DNA of 64,000 nucleotides from Thermogemmatispora carboxidivorans (GCF_000702505.1 NZ_JNIM01000001.1:1674001-1738000), one strand, 5' to 3'. Counted from the first letter of the stretch, positions 27,479 through 36,373 are shown. Notes: generated by a model from the letters alone, not told the origin. Program-made: numbers and translations.

Positions 27479-29506
27479 ATGTATGTCGATGCCATCACCC
27501 TTGCTGCTGTCGCTGATGAATTGCGCGCGCTCTTAACTGGAGCGCGTGTCGAGGCCATTATCCCACCCACGGAGCACTCCATTGCCATCGAATGCTACTG
27601 TCCGCCGCGGACAGGTGGGGATGAGAAGGGACAGAAGCGCTGGCTCTATCTGTCGGCCCATCCGCAGCTAGCGCGCTTACATCTCACCCTGCGCAAACCG
27701 CCGCGCGCAGTGCCCGAGCCGCCGCCTTTTGTCATGCTCCTGCGCAAGTATCTGGAGGGGGCTCGCCTTGAGGCTGTCGAGCAGCCGCGCTGGGAGCGTG
27801 TTCTCCATCTGCTCTTTCGAGCACGAGTCTGGCATGACGAGGCAGATGAAGCCCCCGCTGGGGAGACTGGAGGAGCTGGCAAGCCGGCCAGGAGTGCCGA
27901 ACAGGGGACGACCGCCAGCTATCAGCGATTGCGCCTGATCGCTGAGATCATGGGGCGCACCAGTAATATTCTGCTGTGCAATGAAGAGGGCTTGATTCTC
28001 GGCTGCCATAAGCGCATTGGGGCAGATATAAACCGCTATCGTGTAATCATGCCAAATGTTCCCTATGTGCCGCCACCTCCTCAGCAGCGTAGCTTTGCCG
28101 GTCAGCTCTTGCTGCGCCTGGAGCCGACGAGCGTCACTGCTGCCCAGCTGTCCATCATTCCGGGCAACGAGGGGGGGGACTCAGCCCTTGTAGAAGGAGG
28201 GGAGACCGCTGCCAGGGCTGTCCAGCGACGTAAAGAGGCAGCTCCGAAGCTCTGGCAGCTTCTTGTTCGCCACCTGCTTGGCTTCAGTCCCCTGCTTGCG
28301 CGGGAGGCTGTCTATCGCACTCTGGGCAAAAGCGAGGCTGGGCTGGAACTCAGTCAGGAGCAATGGGAGGAACTGGCCTGGAATATTCGCGATCTGGCGG
28401 CCCTCTATACTACCCACCGCTGGCATCCGCAGCTCGTGGAGCGTCTTGACCCAACCTCCACAGCAGGAGCGGAATCAGGGGCGCGGGCTACGCCGCTCGC
28501 CTTTGCACCCTATGTGCTGGAGCAGTATAGCGCGGTAGAGGGGGTGCACATCCATGAATCGTCATCGATCAATGTTCTGATCGACGACTTTTATGCCCGT
28601 AGCGAGTGGCTCGATGCGCTGGAGAGCCGGAGAGTGCCGCTACGCAAGTTGCTTCAGAGAGAGGTCGAACGCTGCCGGCGACGCGCTGCCGCTCTGGAAG
28701 AAGAGCAGGGAGCGCTAGCTGAGGCAGAGAACTATCGTCGGCAAGGCGAGCTATTGCTCACCTTTCAACATGAGATAGGGAGAGGGCAGACGCAGGTCAG
28801 CCTGCCCGATCTCTTTGCTGCCGACATCGTCCAGGACAATCCCCCCGAGATTACTATCGAGCTTGATCCGCGTCTGGATGCTGTAGGCAACGCCAACCGG
28901 CTCTTTGCCAGATATCAGAAAATGCGTCGGGCGGCGGCGCTTCTGCCCGAGCAAATAGAGCGCAACGGGGCTGAGCTGGCCACACTAGAGCAGTTACTTA
29001 CCGATCTACAGCTAGCCGAGACGCCAGAGGAGATCGAGCTAGTCAAGGCCGAGATCCAGGCTGCTGGCTATCTGCATGAGAAGAAAAGTGCTGAAGCGAA
29101 GGCTGGGAAAAAGAAGGCCAGTCGGGGGAAGGCCGTGCTGCCTGGAGGAGGTGCCCCGCTCTACGTCCAGAGCCGCGATGGCTTCACTCTGCTAGTGGGG
29201 CGCAACAGTCGTCAGAACGAGGAGGTCACCTTCCGCCAGGCCAGTGGAAACGATATCTGGCTGCACGCGCGCGGCGTGCCAGGCGCCCATGTCATCGTCA
29301 AAGCAGCGGGCCGCCAGGTGCCGCAGAGCACGCTCGAGCAGGCAGCCAGTCTGGCGGCCTATTACAGTCAGGCGCGTGACGACAGCAGCGTACCCGTTGA
29401 CTATACCCTGCAGCGTCATGTGCGTCATATGAAGGGAGGTGGCCCGGGCATGGTCGTCTACGACCACGAGCGCACCATCTACGTGCGTCCGTCAGCGCTC
29501 CCGTGA
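27479..29506 (+). CDS. rqcH: Rqc2 homolog RqcH, NFACT family
   Basis: 675 aa. Binds obstructed 50S subunits and directs C-terminal alanine tailing of stalled chains. NFACT-N domain from residue 1 (MYVDAITLAAVADELRALL), a coiled-coil middle (about 370-460 and 475-530) and NFACT-R at about 555-660 (GFTLLVGRNSRQNEEVTFR, NDIWLHARGVPGAHVI). Residues 115-140 and 240-265 are extra loops rich in Gly/Ala/Glu. The start at 27479 has GAGG eight bases upstream. Its last 15 bases overlap the end of rpoN on the opposite strand. Confidence 0.93.
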   Translation: MYVDAITLAAVADELRALLTGARVEAIIPPTEHSIAIECYCPPRTGGDEKGQKRWLYLSAHPQLARLHLTLRKPPRAVPEPPPFVMLLRKYLEGARLEAVEQPRWERVLHLLFRARVWHDEADEAPAGETGGAGKPARSAEQGTTASYQRLRLIAEIMGRTSNILLCNEEGLILGCHKRIGADINRYRVIMPNVPYVPPPPQQRSFAGQLLLRLEPTSVTAAQLSIIPGNEGGDSALVEGGETAARAVQRRKEAAPKLWQLLVRHLLGFSPLLAREAVYRTLGKSEAGLELSQEQWEELAWNIRDLAALYTTHRWHPQLVERLDPTSTAGAESGARATPLAFAPYVLEQYSAVEGVHIHESSSINVLIDDFYARSEWLDALESRRVPLRKLLQREVERCRRRAAALEEEQGALAEAENYRRQGELLLTFQHEIGRGQTQVSLPDLFAADIVQDNPPEITIELDPRLDAVGNANRLFARYQKMRRAAALLPEQIERNGAELATLEQLLTDLQLAETPEEIELVKAEIQAAGYLHEKKSAEAKAGKKKASRGKAVLPGGGAPLYVQSRDGFTLLVGRNSRQNEEVTFRQASGNDIWLHARGVPGAHVIVKAAGRQVPQSTLEQAASLAAYYSQARDDSSVPVDYTLQRHVRHMKGGGPGMVVYDHERTIYVRPSALP

Positions 29507-30937
29507 GGAGCCAATGCCCATCTCCTCCCGATACTTGGTCACGGTACGGCGGGCCAAATGAATGCCGCGCTCGGCCAGCAAGCGGCGCAGCTCCTCATCG
29601 CTCAGGCGTCGTTGAGGTGCCTCCTGCTGAATGATCTCGCGCAGAATATCCTTGACACCGAGCGAGCTATCAAAGAAATCGGAGAAGGGGATCAGGCGTC
29701 CATTGGGTAAGAGAGCGTACTTGTTGGCGGTGGCGCGGCTCACCGTCCCTTCGTCGAGGCCGAGGCGGGCCGCCACCTCAGCTCGGGTCAAGGGGCGCAG
29801 ATAGCGAATCCCTTTCTCTAGAAAATCGCGTTGCTGTTCGACAACAACTTCCGCCACTTGTTTCAACGTGCGCCAGCGGCGCTGAACGCAATCGATGAAA
29901 AAGCGCGCCCGGTCGCTCTGTTGAGAGAAATAGCGCTGCAGGGCAGGACTTGGGCGCTCGCCGTCTGCAGCCTGATAGCCACGGCTGACCGCGAACTGAT
30001 AGCGCTTCTCTTCGATTAATTCGACCTCGAAGCCGTTATCACCGCGGCGGATAATGACATCTGGGCGCACGTACATGGCGCTACTCTCGCGCTGGGAGAG
30101 ATGGCTATCGAGGCGGTAGGTGTGGGCGGGGAAGGGATAAAGACGGCTGCGGATATAAGCGCTTGCGGCGCGGACTTCCTGCTCAGGCACCTTTAGTTCG
30201 CGGGCAATCTCCTGGTACTGGCTGCGTCCCAGGCGATCAAGGTAACGCTCGATGAGCGGGCGGGCCAGTGGATGGGGCGTCTCCTGCTCGGCTAGCGCTT
30301 CCAGCTGGATCAAGAGACACTCGCGTAGGTCGCGGGCGCCGATGCCTACTGGTTCCAGGGTCTGGAGCTGCTTGAGGACATACTCGACCCGTTCTAGTGG
30401 GACATCGAGGTAGCGGCTGATTTCATCCGTGCTGATCTCCAGATAGCCTCGCTCATTCAGATTCCCAACCAGGTGCTCAGCGATGGGAGCCTCTTCAGGA
30501 GGAATAAGGGCTTCCAGCTGTTGAAGGAGGCGCTCAGCCAGGGGTTCTGAGGTGGCGATGCGCGCCAGAGGGTCGTCCTCGGCCTCGGCGTCAGCCTCGA
30601 CGAAGCCATAGTTATCCATATCGTAGAAAGGCTGAAGAAAGCGCTCCCAGGCGGAGCTGGTGCCATTCTCCCCGGGGGGCGTAGCGCTACTCTCTGAGGC
30701 TCCTGCTGGGGCATAGTGGCCGCACGAGGAGCAGACACTGCTGCTACCGCGGAGCAGAGCCCCACAGAAGAGGCAGACGCGCTGCTCCTGAACCTCCAGG
30801 GCTGGGTTTTCGGTCTGCTCTTGTGTAATGCAGCGCTCCAACTCATCAGAGGACAAATGCAGGATCGTACTCGCTGTGATCAGCCGCGCGCTGACTCGCA
30901 GGGTCTGTTCTGGACGCGGCGTTGGCTCCAGTCGCAT
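29492..30937 (-). CDS. rpoN: RNA polymerase sigma-54 factor with zinc-ribbon insert
   Basis: 481 aa. Region I (activator interaction) is at 11-52 with the usual LxxSxxEL...NPALE pattern; the core-binding domain follows at about 130-320, and the RpoN box ARRTVTKYRE lies at 462-471 after the HTH. Unusually, residues 55-72 hold C55-x2-C58-x10-C69-x2-C72, a zinc-ribbon pattern in the acidic region II, where other sigma-54 proteins have a variable acidic stretch. Sigma-54 needs AAA+ activators to open promoters; none is in the window. GGAGGAGGAG before ATG 30937. The gene ends convergently with rqcH, overlapping by 15 bases. Confidence 0.95.
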   Translation of the reverse strand: MRLEPTPRPEQTLRVSARLITASTILHLSSDELERCITQEQTENPALEVQEQRVCLFCGALLRGSSSVCSSCGHYAPAGASESSATPPGENGTSSAWERFLQPFYDMDNYGFVEADAEAEDDPLARIATSEPLAERLLQQLEALIPPEEAPIAEHLVGNLNERGYLEISTDEISRYLDVPLERVEYVLKQLQTLEPVGIGARDLRECLLIQLEALAEQETPHPLARPLIERYLDRLGRSQYQEIARELKVPEQEVRAASAYIRSRLYPFPAHTYRLDSHLSQRESSAMYVRPDVIIRRGDNGFEVELIEEKRYQFAVSRGYQAADGERPSPALQRYFSQQSDRARFFIDCVQRRWRTLKQVAEVVVEQQRDFLEKGIRYLRPLTRAEVAARLGLDEGTVSRATANKYALLPNGRLIPFSDFFDSSLGVKDILREIIQQEAPQRRLSDEELRRLLAERGIHLARRTVTKYREEMGIGSSRER

Positions 30938-31041
30938 GCGTTCTCCTCCTCCCTATCCTGCTAACCAACCGACCCTTTCTTCCCGAAAGAGTAAGCATCG
31001 TGCTTTGCAAACAGTCCTTCAGGGCGCAGGGAGCTGCCAGG

Positions 31042-31731
31042 CTACAGCCAGCCACGGCTATCCAATGCCGCGTGGGCGGCTTCCTGCTCGGCTGCCTGTT
31101 TATTGCGTCCCTGGCCACGACCAATGACTCGCTCGCCCAGGAGCACCTCGACAGTGAACTCTCGGTTGTGAGAAGGACCTTCCTGGCTGACCAGCCGATA
31201 GGAGGGAGTGATGCCCTCGCGAGCCTGCGCCAGTTCCTGGAGTAGGGATTTGCTATCCTTAAAGAGTCGCTTCTCAACAATGGTGCGGGCCAGTGGCTCC
31301 ACGTGGGGGATAATCACACCACGCACCGCCTCCAGCCCTTGATCGAGGTAGATCGCTCCCAGCAGTGCCTCGAAAGCCGAGGCGAGCACACGCTGGCTGC
31401 CCCCGCTCTGCTGCTCGCCCTTACCGAGCAGCAGGAACGAACGCAAATTCAGATCACGTGCAAACTGGGCGAGGGTCTCGGTCTTCACCAAAGCCGCCCG
31501 CAAATTGCTCAGCTCGCCCTCATTGAGCTGAGGAAAAGTGCGGTAAAGGAAATCAGCACAGACAAAAGCCAGGATGGAGTCGCCGAGAAACTCCAGACGT
31601 TCGTTCGACTCGCGCCCGGCGCCGGGTGTTTCATAGATATAGGAGCGATGGGTGAGAGCCAGTTGCAACAGTGCAGGGTCGTGAAACTCGATACCCAAGG
31701 CCTCTTCCAGTGCTCTATATCCTGCAGCCAT
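31042..31731 (-). CDS. rnc: Ribonuclease III
   Basis: 229 aa. Cleaves double-stranded RNA in rRNA and mRNA maturation. Catalytic signature ERLEFLGDSIL (about 43-53) and the second acidic site EALLGAIYLDQG (about 116-127), then a double-stranded-RNA-binding domain from about 155 to 225 (DSKSLLQELAQ ... GRGQGRNKQAAEQEAA). Starts five bases after the selD stop, so it is translated from the same mRNA. Confidence 0.97.
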   Translation of the reverse strand: MAAGYRALEEALGIEFHDPALLQLALTHRSYIYETPGAGRESNERLEFLGDSILAFVCADFLYRTFPQLNEGELSNLRAALVKTETLAQFARDLNLRSFLLLGKGEQQSGGSQRVLASAFEALLGAIYLDQGLEAVRGVIIPHVEPLARTIVEKRLFKDSKSLLQELAQAREGITPSYRLVSQEGPSHNREFTVEVLLGERVIGRGQGRNKQAAEQEAAHAALDSRGWL

Positions 31732-31736
31732 TGTCG

Positions 31737-32804
31737 TTAATACACCTCCAGTGACACCTGTGCCTCCTCAGTATGTCTGGTTGTTACCTCGCCGATGAGC
31801 CAGAACGGGACAGAGGACCTCAGAGCGGCCAGACGGGGCCATAGCTCTGGGGCAATCGCCGCCAGCAGACCGCCCGATGTCTGCGGGTCCCAGAGAATTG
31901 CCTCTGCCGTGGCATCCAATTCCTGACCCAGATGGACATGGGGGCCAAAATAGGCCCGGTTACGGCTTGTCCCGCCGGGAATGCAACCGCGCGCCGCATA
32001 TTCTGCAGCATGGGGCAGGAGCGGCAGCGCAGAGAAGGTCAAGCGCAGACTCGTCAGGCTCTGAGAGGCCATTTCCCAGGCGTGACCAAGCAAGCCGAAA
32101 CCCGTCACATCGGTCACGGCGTGCACGCCTCCACTGCTGGCAGCCAGCTCTGCCAGAGCACGGCTGGCTTCGCGATTGAGGCGCGTCATCGAGGCCACGG
32201 CTGCCGCCAGATCCTCCTCAGTGACCTGATCGCGCTTGTGAGCTGTGGTAATCAGGCCCGTGCCCAGCGGCTTGCTCAGGACCAGCAAGTCGCCAGGTTG
32301 GGCGCCGCCTTTCGTAAAGATGCGTTGTGGGTGAACGCTACCGGTGACGGCCAGCCCATACTTTGGCTCGCGATCGCTGACTGTATGCCCCCCGGCAATG
32401 ACAGCCTGGGCATGAGCCACCGTCTCGGCTCCGCCGCGCAGGATCTCGCTCAACAGCTCCGTCTCCAGATCGTCAGGCCAGGCGACCAGATTAATGGCCA
32501 TCAACACCTCACCGCCCATAGCGTAGACATCGCTCATGGCGTTAGCGGCAGCGATCGCGCCAAAAGCATAAGGATCATCTACCACGGGCGGAAAGAAGTC
32601 CGCCGTGCTGATAATCGCCTGCTGCTCATTGATCTGGTAAACTGCCGCATCGTCGGCAGCGCTCAAACCGACGAGCAGAGAGGGCGGAACGCTCTGGGCT
32701 TTCAGGGGACGCAGAACCTGCGCCAGGGCCGCCGGGCCCATTTTAGCCGCTCAACCGGCGCAACTGGCGAGCGAGGTTAAGCGAATATGCCGACCGGTGC
32801 TCAT
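31737..32804 (-). CDS. selD: Selenide, water dikinase, predicted selenoprotein (Sec at residue 18)
   Basis: 355 aa if TGA 32753-32751 is read as selenocysteine. It makes selenophosphate from selenide and ATP. From ATG 32804 the frame reads MSTGRHIRLTSLASCAG, then TGA, then AAKMGPAALAQVL; this matches the SelD N-terminus LTxxxxCAG(C/U)AAK, with the TGA exactly at the catalytic Cys/Sec. The downstream part has the full glycine-rich AIRS fold (DDAAVYQI, TADFFPPVVDDPYAFG, HTVSDREPKYGLAVTG). After the TGA come GGGCC-CGGC-GGCCC (loop 17-20 nt on) and CGCAG-GTT-CTGCG (loop 34-36 nt on), both in the range for a bacterial SECIS. A promoter at 32853-32882 places the start of transcription upstream of 32804. 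A gene call from 32741 would lack the catalytic residue. Confidence 0.9.
32711..32753 (-). promoter_or_regulatory. Candidate bacterial SECIS element of selD
   Basis: UGA followed by two consecutive perfect 5-bp hairpins: GGGCC/GGCCC with a CGGC loop and CGCAG/CTGCG with a GUU loop, the latter extended by two further pairs. Bacterial SECIS elements lie immediately 3' of the UGA inside the coding region and are bound by SelB. Which hairpin is used is not decided by sequence alone. Confidence 0.5.
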
Positions 32805-32852
32805 TGCTGGAATGTTCCGTGCTCGTAACCCGTTTGAATCAGGTGTAAAGTC

Positions 32853-32882
32853 ATTGTAACGCCTTGGTATAAGGCTCGTCAA
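32853..32882 (-). promoter_or_regulatory. Promoter of selD-rnc
   Basis: Minus-strand TTGACG (32877-32882), 18-base spacer, TACAAT (32853-32858). Expected start near 32846, 42 bases before ATG 32804. It is back to back with the RNase P RNA promoter. Confidence 0.55.
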
Positions 32883-32887
32883 CGCTG

Positions 32888-32916
32888 TAGACGGACCGTT
32901 CTCACTGTGCTACTCT
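32888..32916 (+). promoter_or_regulatory. Promoter of rnpB
   Basis: TAGACG (32888-32893), 17-base spacer, TACTCT (32911-32916); start near 32923, a few bases before the P1 helix. Confidence 0.4.
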
Positions 32917-32930
32917 ATATTCAGCTGTGC

Positions 32931-33434
32931 GGGCCTGAGCAGGTCAGGCAATCGCGGGCCATGTCAGCCGAACGCTCCCAGCCCATTGGCCTTCCAGCCC
33001 TGCTTGCAGGCGGGCCGAGGGAAGGAGCGGCAGGCTGCTGGCTCGAGGAAAGTCCGAACTCCACAGAGCAGGATGCTGGCTAACGGCCAGTGGGGGCGAC
33101 CCCAAGGAAAGTGCCACAGAAACAATACCGCTCGCCGGCTTAGAGGCCGTTGCGGGTAAGGGTGAAATGGTGGGGTAAGAGCCCACCGGCAGGCGGGTGA
33201 CCGTCTGGCCGGGCAAACCCCATCCGGAGCAAGACCGAGCAGAGGGAGTAGCATGCCCCTTCGTAGGCTGCGCTGGAGGCCACGCGAGGGACTTGCTCGC
33301 AGGTTGCTCGCCTGTTACCCCTCGGGTTGGTCGCTAGAGGCGGCGGGTAACCGTCGCCCCAGAGGGATGATTGCCGCCCGGGCCACCGTGAGGTGACACG
33401 GGAACAGAATTCGGCTTATGACCTCCTCAGACCC
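32931..33434 (+). ncRNA. rnpB: RNase P RNA, type A
   Basis: Catalytic RNA that removes tRNA 5' leaders. Conserved blocks in order: GAGGAAAGTCCG (33045-33056) with ACTCCACAGAGCAGGATG, GAAACAATACCG, AGGGTGAAATGGTGGGGTAAGA in the 33150-33180 region, AAACCCCATCCGGAGCAAGACC, AGAGGGATGATTGCC, and the universal ACAGAATTCGGCTTAT (33404-33419). The ends pair as P1: GGGcCTGAGcAGGTC at 32931-32945 with GACCTcCTCAGaCCC at 33420-33434. At about 504 nt it is longer than the usual 350-400; the extra length lies before the first conserved block and between the two halves. Confidence 0.95.
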
Positions 33435-33899
33435 GTGCAGCAAGCCTTTCTCCCCTTTCTGCAAGCACCTCTTTTGCTGAAGCCCCAGAAGGTTTCGCTA
33501 CTTCCGCGTTATACCTCCCCTTTTGAGCGATTTCTGGGTCTCTATCGTTAAAAATAATCTCTGTTGCGAGAGGGTTCCTGCTGCTTGTTCCCCTAGCCAG
33601 GAGAGACTGGCTGGCTCCTTTCCTCCGCATCTTGCTTTGCCTCCTGGCTGCGTTGCTCTATCTCACTGCAGCCTCTAAGCCTTCATTTGCTGTTGATCGA
33701 GCTGATTGAATACGTCCGCCGGGGCCAAGAGCCGGGCCTACCGTCCCAGCAAGGGCGGCTCTGTCTGGTTGAAGGGGCCGCTGTGGCAGAGCCTCGTTCT
33801 CGTTGTCGGGATCTCCAGCAGGGGGGATTGTGATCCTGTTCCTCATTGGTCCTGTGAGGAATCGAGTGGCGGTGGCTGGTGGGGTCATGAAGCGAAGAA
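33435..33899. other. Intergenic region after rnpB
   Basis: No gene recognised. Short frames here have no ribosome site or domain; the sequence contains a pyrimidine-rich stretch directly after rnpB (CTTTCTCCCCTTTCTGC) that may assist termination. Confidence 0.3.
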
Positions 33900-33922
33900 G
33901 CGGCAGGCTCATAGCCTGCCGC
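33900..33922 (-). terminator. Ten-bp hairpin after the 66-aa gene
   Basis: GCGGCAGGCT-CAT-AGCCTGCCGC, a perfect stem with a three-base loop, 33 bases beyond the stop at 33955; the minus strand then reads TTCTTCGCTTC, only weakly U-rich. Confidence 0.5.
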
Positions 33923-33954
33923 TCCGCTCTACATTCTGGCCTAATCTATCTGCA

Positions 33955-34155
33955 TTATCTGCTAATCCGATCGTGTTCGATCAGCCAGCGGATAAAGTTA
34001 AGTCGACGGCTTTCCTCTAAAATTTCGCGATATTCGACTTGCTCATCGACATGGTCTCGCAGATAGAGAAGCCGCTTGGCTTCGCTTTCTGTGAATCCCA
34101 GTGACAGCAGGCGTTCGAAGTCTGCGTTATCGGTCGCGTAGAGACGGTCCGGCAT
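33955..34155 (-). CDS. Small hypothetical protein, 66 aa
   Basis: Starts MPDRLYATDNADFERLLS and continues with helix-prone charged sequence (ESEAKRLLYLRDHVDEQVEYREIL). No family recognised; it looks like a small soluble helical protein. GGAG is ten bases before ATG 34155. The promoter-like TATAAT at 34226-34231 lies between the arms of a 10-bp inverted repeat, and a strong hairpin follows the stop, so it appears to be a complete single-gene unit. Confidence 0.6.
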   Translation of the reverse strand: MPDRLYATDNADFERLLSLGFTESEAKRLLYLRDHVDEQVEYREILEESRRLNFIRWLIEHDRISR

Positions 34156-34197
34156 GATAACGGCGCTCCCTCTATTCTGGACTACCAACGGATTGAG

Positions 34198-34241
34198 CAA
34201 GCGTCTCCTGTTATCGCTCTGCTTAATTATAGAGACGCTTG
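34198..34241. repeat. 10-bp inverted repeat enclosing a -10 box
   Basis: CAAGCGTCTC (34198-34207) and GAGACGCTTG (34232-34241), perfect arms 24 bases apart, with a minus-strand TATAAT (34226-34231) between them. It looks like an operator or a leader hairpin of the 66-aa gene. Confidence 0.5.
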
Positions 34242-34254
34242 AAACCGTTCACAG
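34226..34254 (-). promoter_or_regulatory. Promoter of the 66-aa gene
   Basis: TATAAT (34226-34231) with a weak CTGTGA box 17 bases upstream (34249-34254). Only three of six -35 bases match, so an activator or extended contact may be needed. Confidence 0.4.
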
Positions 34255-34494
34255 GATACAACATCTTTTCGCCCTTCCAATATTTCTCAGCTGGTGGGTT
34301 GGAAGTGGCAATCAAGAGGTGATGATCCTGTTGCTTCCGTAGCCTACCTGGTCGGCTCGTTGGGCTACGCCAGCAGCCTGAGTGCCTGGCGCTGTGCTTG
34401 CCCAGCGACGAAGGGGCAGGCAGGGAGGATGTGGCGGTTTCTTCACGTCTCCGACCCTGAGAAGAGTTCTCATTAGTATAGACGAATTATATCG

Positions 34495-35658
34495 CTAGAA
34501 AGTAAACCCTTCAAGGGGTGGCAGGCGCCGGCCCAGCAGCAGCAGGCGAGCGGCCCGTTCGCTGGCATCGGCTAGCAGTGAGGCGGCCTGAGTCATAGCC
34601 TCGTTCAGCGAGAGGGGGGTGGGCAGCAAGGTCATGACCGCCTCGACTCCCAGCGCATAGACCACCTGGTACTCCTCGCCCAGGCTACCAGCCAGAGCCA
34701 GGACGGGGACCTCGCAGCGCTGGGCCAGGGAGGCCACGGCGCCTACACTCTTACCGTAGGCAGTCTGGCGATCGATCTGTCCTTCAGCAGTCACGAGCAG
34801 GCTGGCACCTTGCAGACGCTTGACCAGGTCGACGGCTTCCAGCACGAGGCCGGCCCCCGGGCGGAGAGTGGCCTGAAGGAAAGCCAGGAGGCCGGCCCCC
34901 AGTCCGCCGGCGGCCCCTGCCCCAGGCAGATCGCGCACGTCCCGGCCCAGATCGCGTCGAATGATCTCGGCGTAGTGAGCGAGAGCTGCGTCGAGCTGAG
35001 CGACCATCTCTGGGGTGGCTCCCTTCTGAGGGCCGTAGACCGCCGAAGCTCCCTGGGGTCCACAGAGAGGGTTGGTCACATCGCAGGCGACCTCAATACG
35101 ACACTCATGCAGGCGTGGGTCAATTCTATCGGGCACGATGCGTGCCAGACGGGCCAGAGCGGCCCCGCCGTAGGGAAGATCCTTCCCCTCTGCATCCAGC
35201 AAGCGGACCCCAAGAGCCTGAGCCATGCCGGCCCCGCCGTCATTAGTCGCACTGCCGCCGATACCGATGATCAAATGGCGGCAACCGTGATCCAGGGCGG
35301 CGCGAATCAACTCGCCTACCCCGTACGTTGTCGTCAGGCGAGGATCACGTCGCTCGGGGGGAACCAGTGGCAGGCCAGCGCAGGCGGCCATCTCAATCAC
35401 CGCTGTATGCCCATCCCCGAGCAGCCCGAAGGTCGCTTCCACCGGCTCCCCCAGAGGCCCCGTAACCTGTGCCTGCAAAAGCTGACCGCCTGTAGCGCTG
35501 ACCAGCGCCTCAACAGTGCCCTCGCCACCGTCAGCAATAGGGACGAGATCCAGCTCGGCGTTTGGCAGCACTTTCTGAAGGCCATCAGCGATGGCGCGGG
35601 CGGCCTCGGGAGCCGTCAGACTTCCCTTGAGGGCCTGGGGGGCGATCACAATACGCAT
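34495..35658 (-). CDS. Glycerate kinase (GlxK/GarK family)
   Basis: 387 aa, type I glycerate kinase. Phosphorylates D-glycerate, probably to 2-phosphoglycerate. Start IVIAPQALKGSLTAPEAARAI (note Gln where the family often has Asp-Ser-Phe-Lys), IADGGEGTVEAL (about 42-53), GIGGSATNDGGAGMAQALG (about 131-149) and LVTAEGQIDRQTAYGKS (about 288-304). No glyoxylate or glucarate genes are adjacent, so the pathway is not given by context. GGAAGG precedes the ATG. Confidence 0.93.
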   Translation of the reverse strand: MRIVIAPQALKGSLTAPEAARAIADGLQKVLPNAELDLVPIADGGEGTVEALVSATGGQLLQAQVTGPLGEPVEATFGLLGDGHTAVIEMAACAGLPLVPPERRDPRLTTTYGVGELIRAALDHGCRHLIIGIGGSATNDGGAGMAQALGVRLLDAEGKDLPYGGAALARLARIVPDRIDPRLHECRIEVACDVTNPLCGPQGASAVYGPQKGATPEMVAQLDAALAHYAEIIRRDLGRDVRDLPGAGAAGGLGAGLLAFLQATLRPGAGLVLEAVDLVKRLQGASLLVTAEGQIDRQTAYGKSVGAVASLAQRCEVPVLALAGSLGEEYQVVYALGVEAVMTLLPTPLSLNEAMTQAASLLADASERAARLLLLGRRLPPLEGFTF

Positions 35659-35714
35659 GGCTGGCTTCCTTCCACTCTGCTCTTTGCCGTGCTTCTCCTC
35701 TTTCCTGTCTATTT

Positions 35715-36290
35715 CTACCAGGTGCAGGACAATTGAAGGGCGTGACGCAAGCGACGCTCGTATTCGCGTCGAGGGATCTCGCAGGCCCCCAGGCTGGCCA
35801 GGTGGGGAGTCAGAAACTGGACATCGTGGAGAATATAGCCCCGGCTTTTGAGGTGCTCGACGAGCGCCACCAGACAGACTTTCGAGGCATCTGAAGCGCG
35901 CGAGAACATACTTTCGCCCATGAAAGCCCCGCCCAGGGCTACCCCATAGAGACCCCCCACGAGCTGGCCAGCGCGCCAGGCTTCGACACTATGGGCTAGA
36001 CCGAGATGGTGCAGCTCAGTGTAGGTTTGAATAAAGGTGTCGCTAATCCAGGTCTCCTCACGGGCTGCGCAGGCGCGCATCACTTCCGCGAAGGCGGTAT
36101 CCATGCGGATCTCATAAAGACCTTTGCGGAGTGTAGTGCGGAGAGACCGAGAGACATGCAGACGCTCGTGTTCGAGGATGGCACGCGGGTCTGGAGCATA
36201 CCAGTGGATCTGTCCCCGTGAGTCGGCCATGGGAAAGATGCCCCGCGTGTAAGCATAAAGGACAGTTGCCACATCAAGCTGGTCCGCCAT
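35715..36290 (-). CDS. aat: Leucyl/phenylalanyl-tRNA-protein transferase
   Basis: 191 aa. Transfers Leu or Phe from tRNA to N-terminal Arg/Lys residues, marking proteins for ClpS/ClpAP-type degradation (N-end rule). Signature: YTRGIFPMAD (about 13-22), WYAPDPRAILE, WISDTFIQTYTELHHLGLAHSVEAW (about 79-103) and GGLYGVALGGAFMGESMFSR (about 111-130). It is shorter at the N-terminus than E. coli Aat but starts with the usual helix. GGAGGG eight bases before ATG 36290. Confidence 0.95.
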   Translation of the reverse strand: MADQLDVATVLYAYTRGIFPMADSRGQIHWYAPDPRAILEHERLHVSRSLRTTLRKGLYEIRMDTAFAEVMRACAAREETWISDTFIQTYTELHHLGLAHSVEAWRAGQLVGGLYGVALGGAFMGESMFSRASDASKVCLVALVEHLKSRGYILHDVQFLTPHLASLGACEIPRREYERRLRHALQLSCTW

Positions 36291-36373
36291 CTGGTTGGCC
36301 CTCCATGCTGGAGCTGGCGTACAAGCATTGTGACAGGCTTGAGCCTGACCTCTTGTTTGGGACCTTACAATCT

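Noticed and set aside
32741..32743. Internal ATG of selD as start
   Set aside because: Leaves out the catalytic residue and conserved LTSLASCAG segment; a better start is 32804 with TGA read as Sec.
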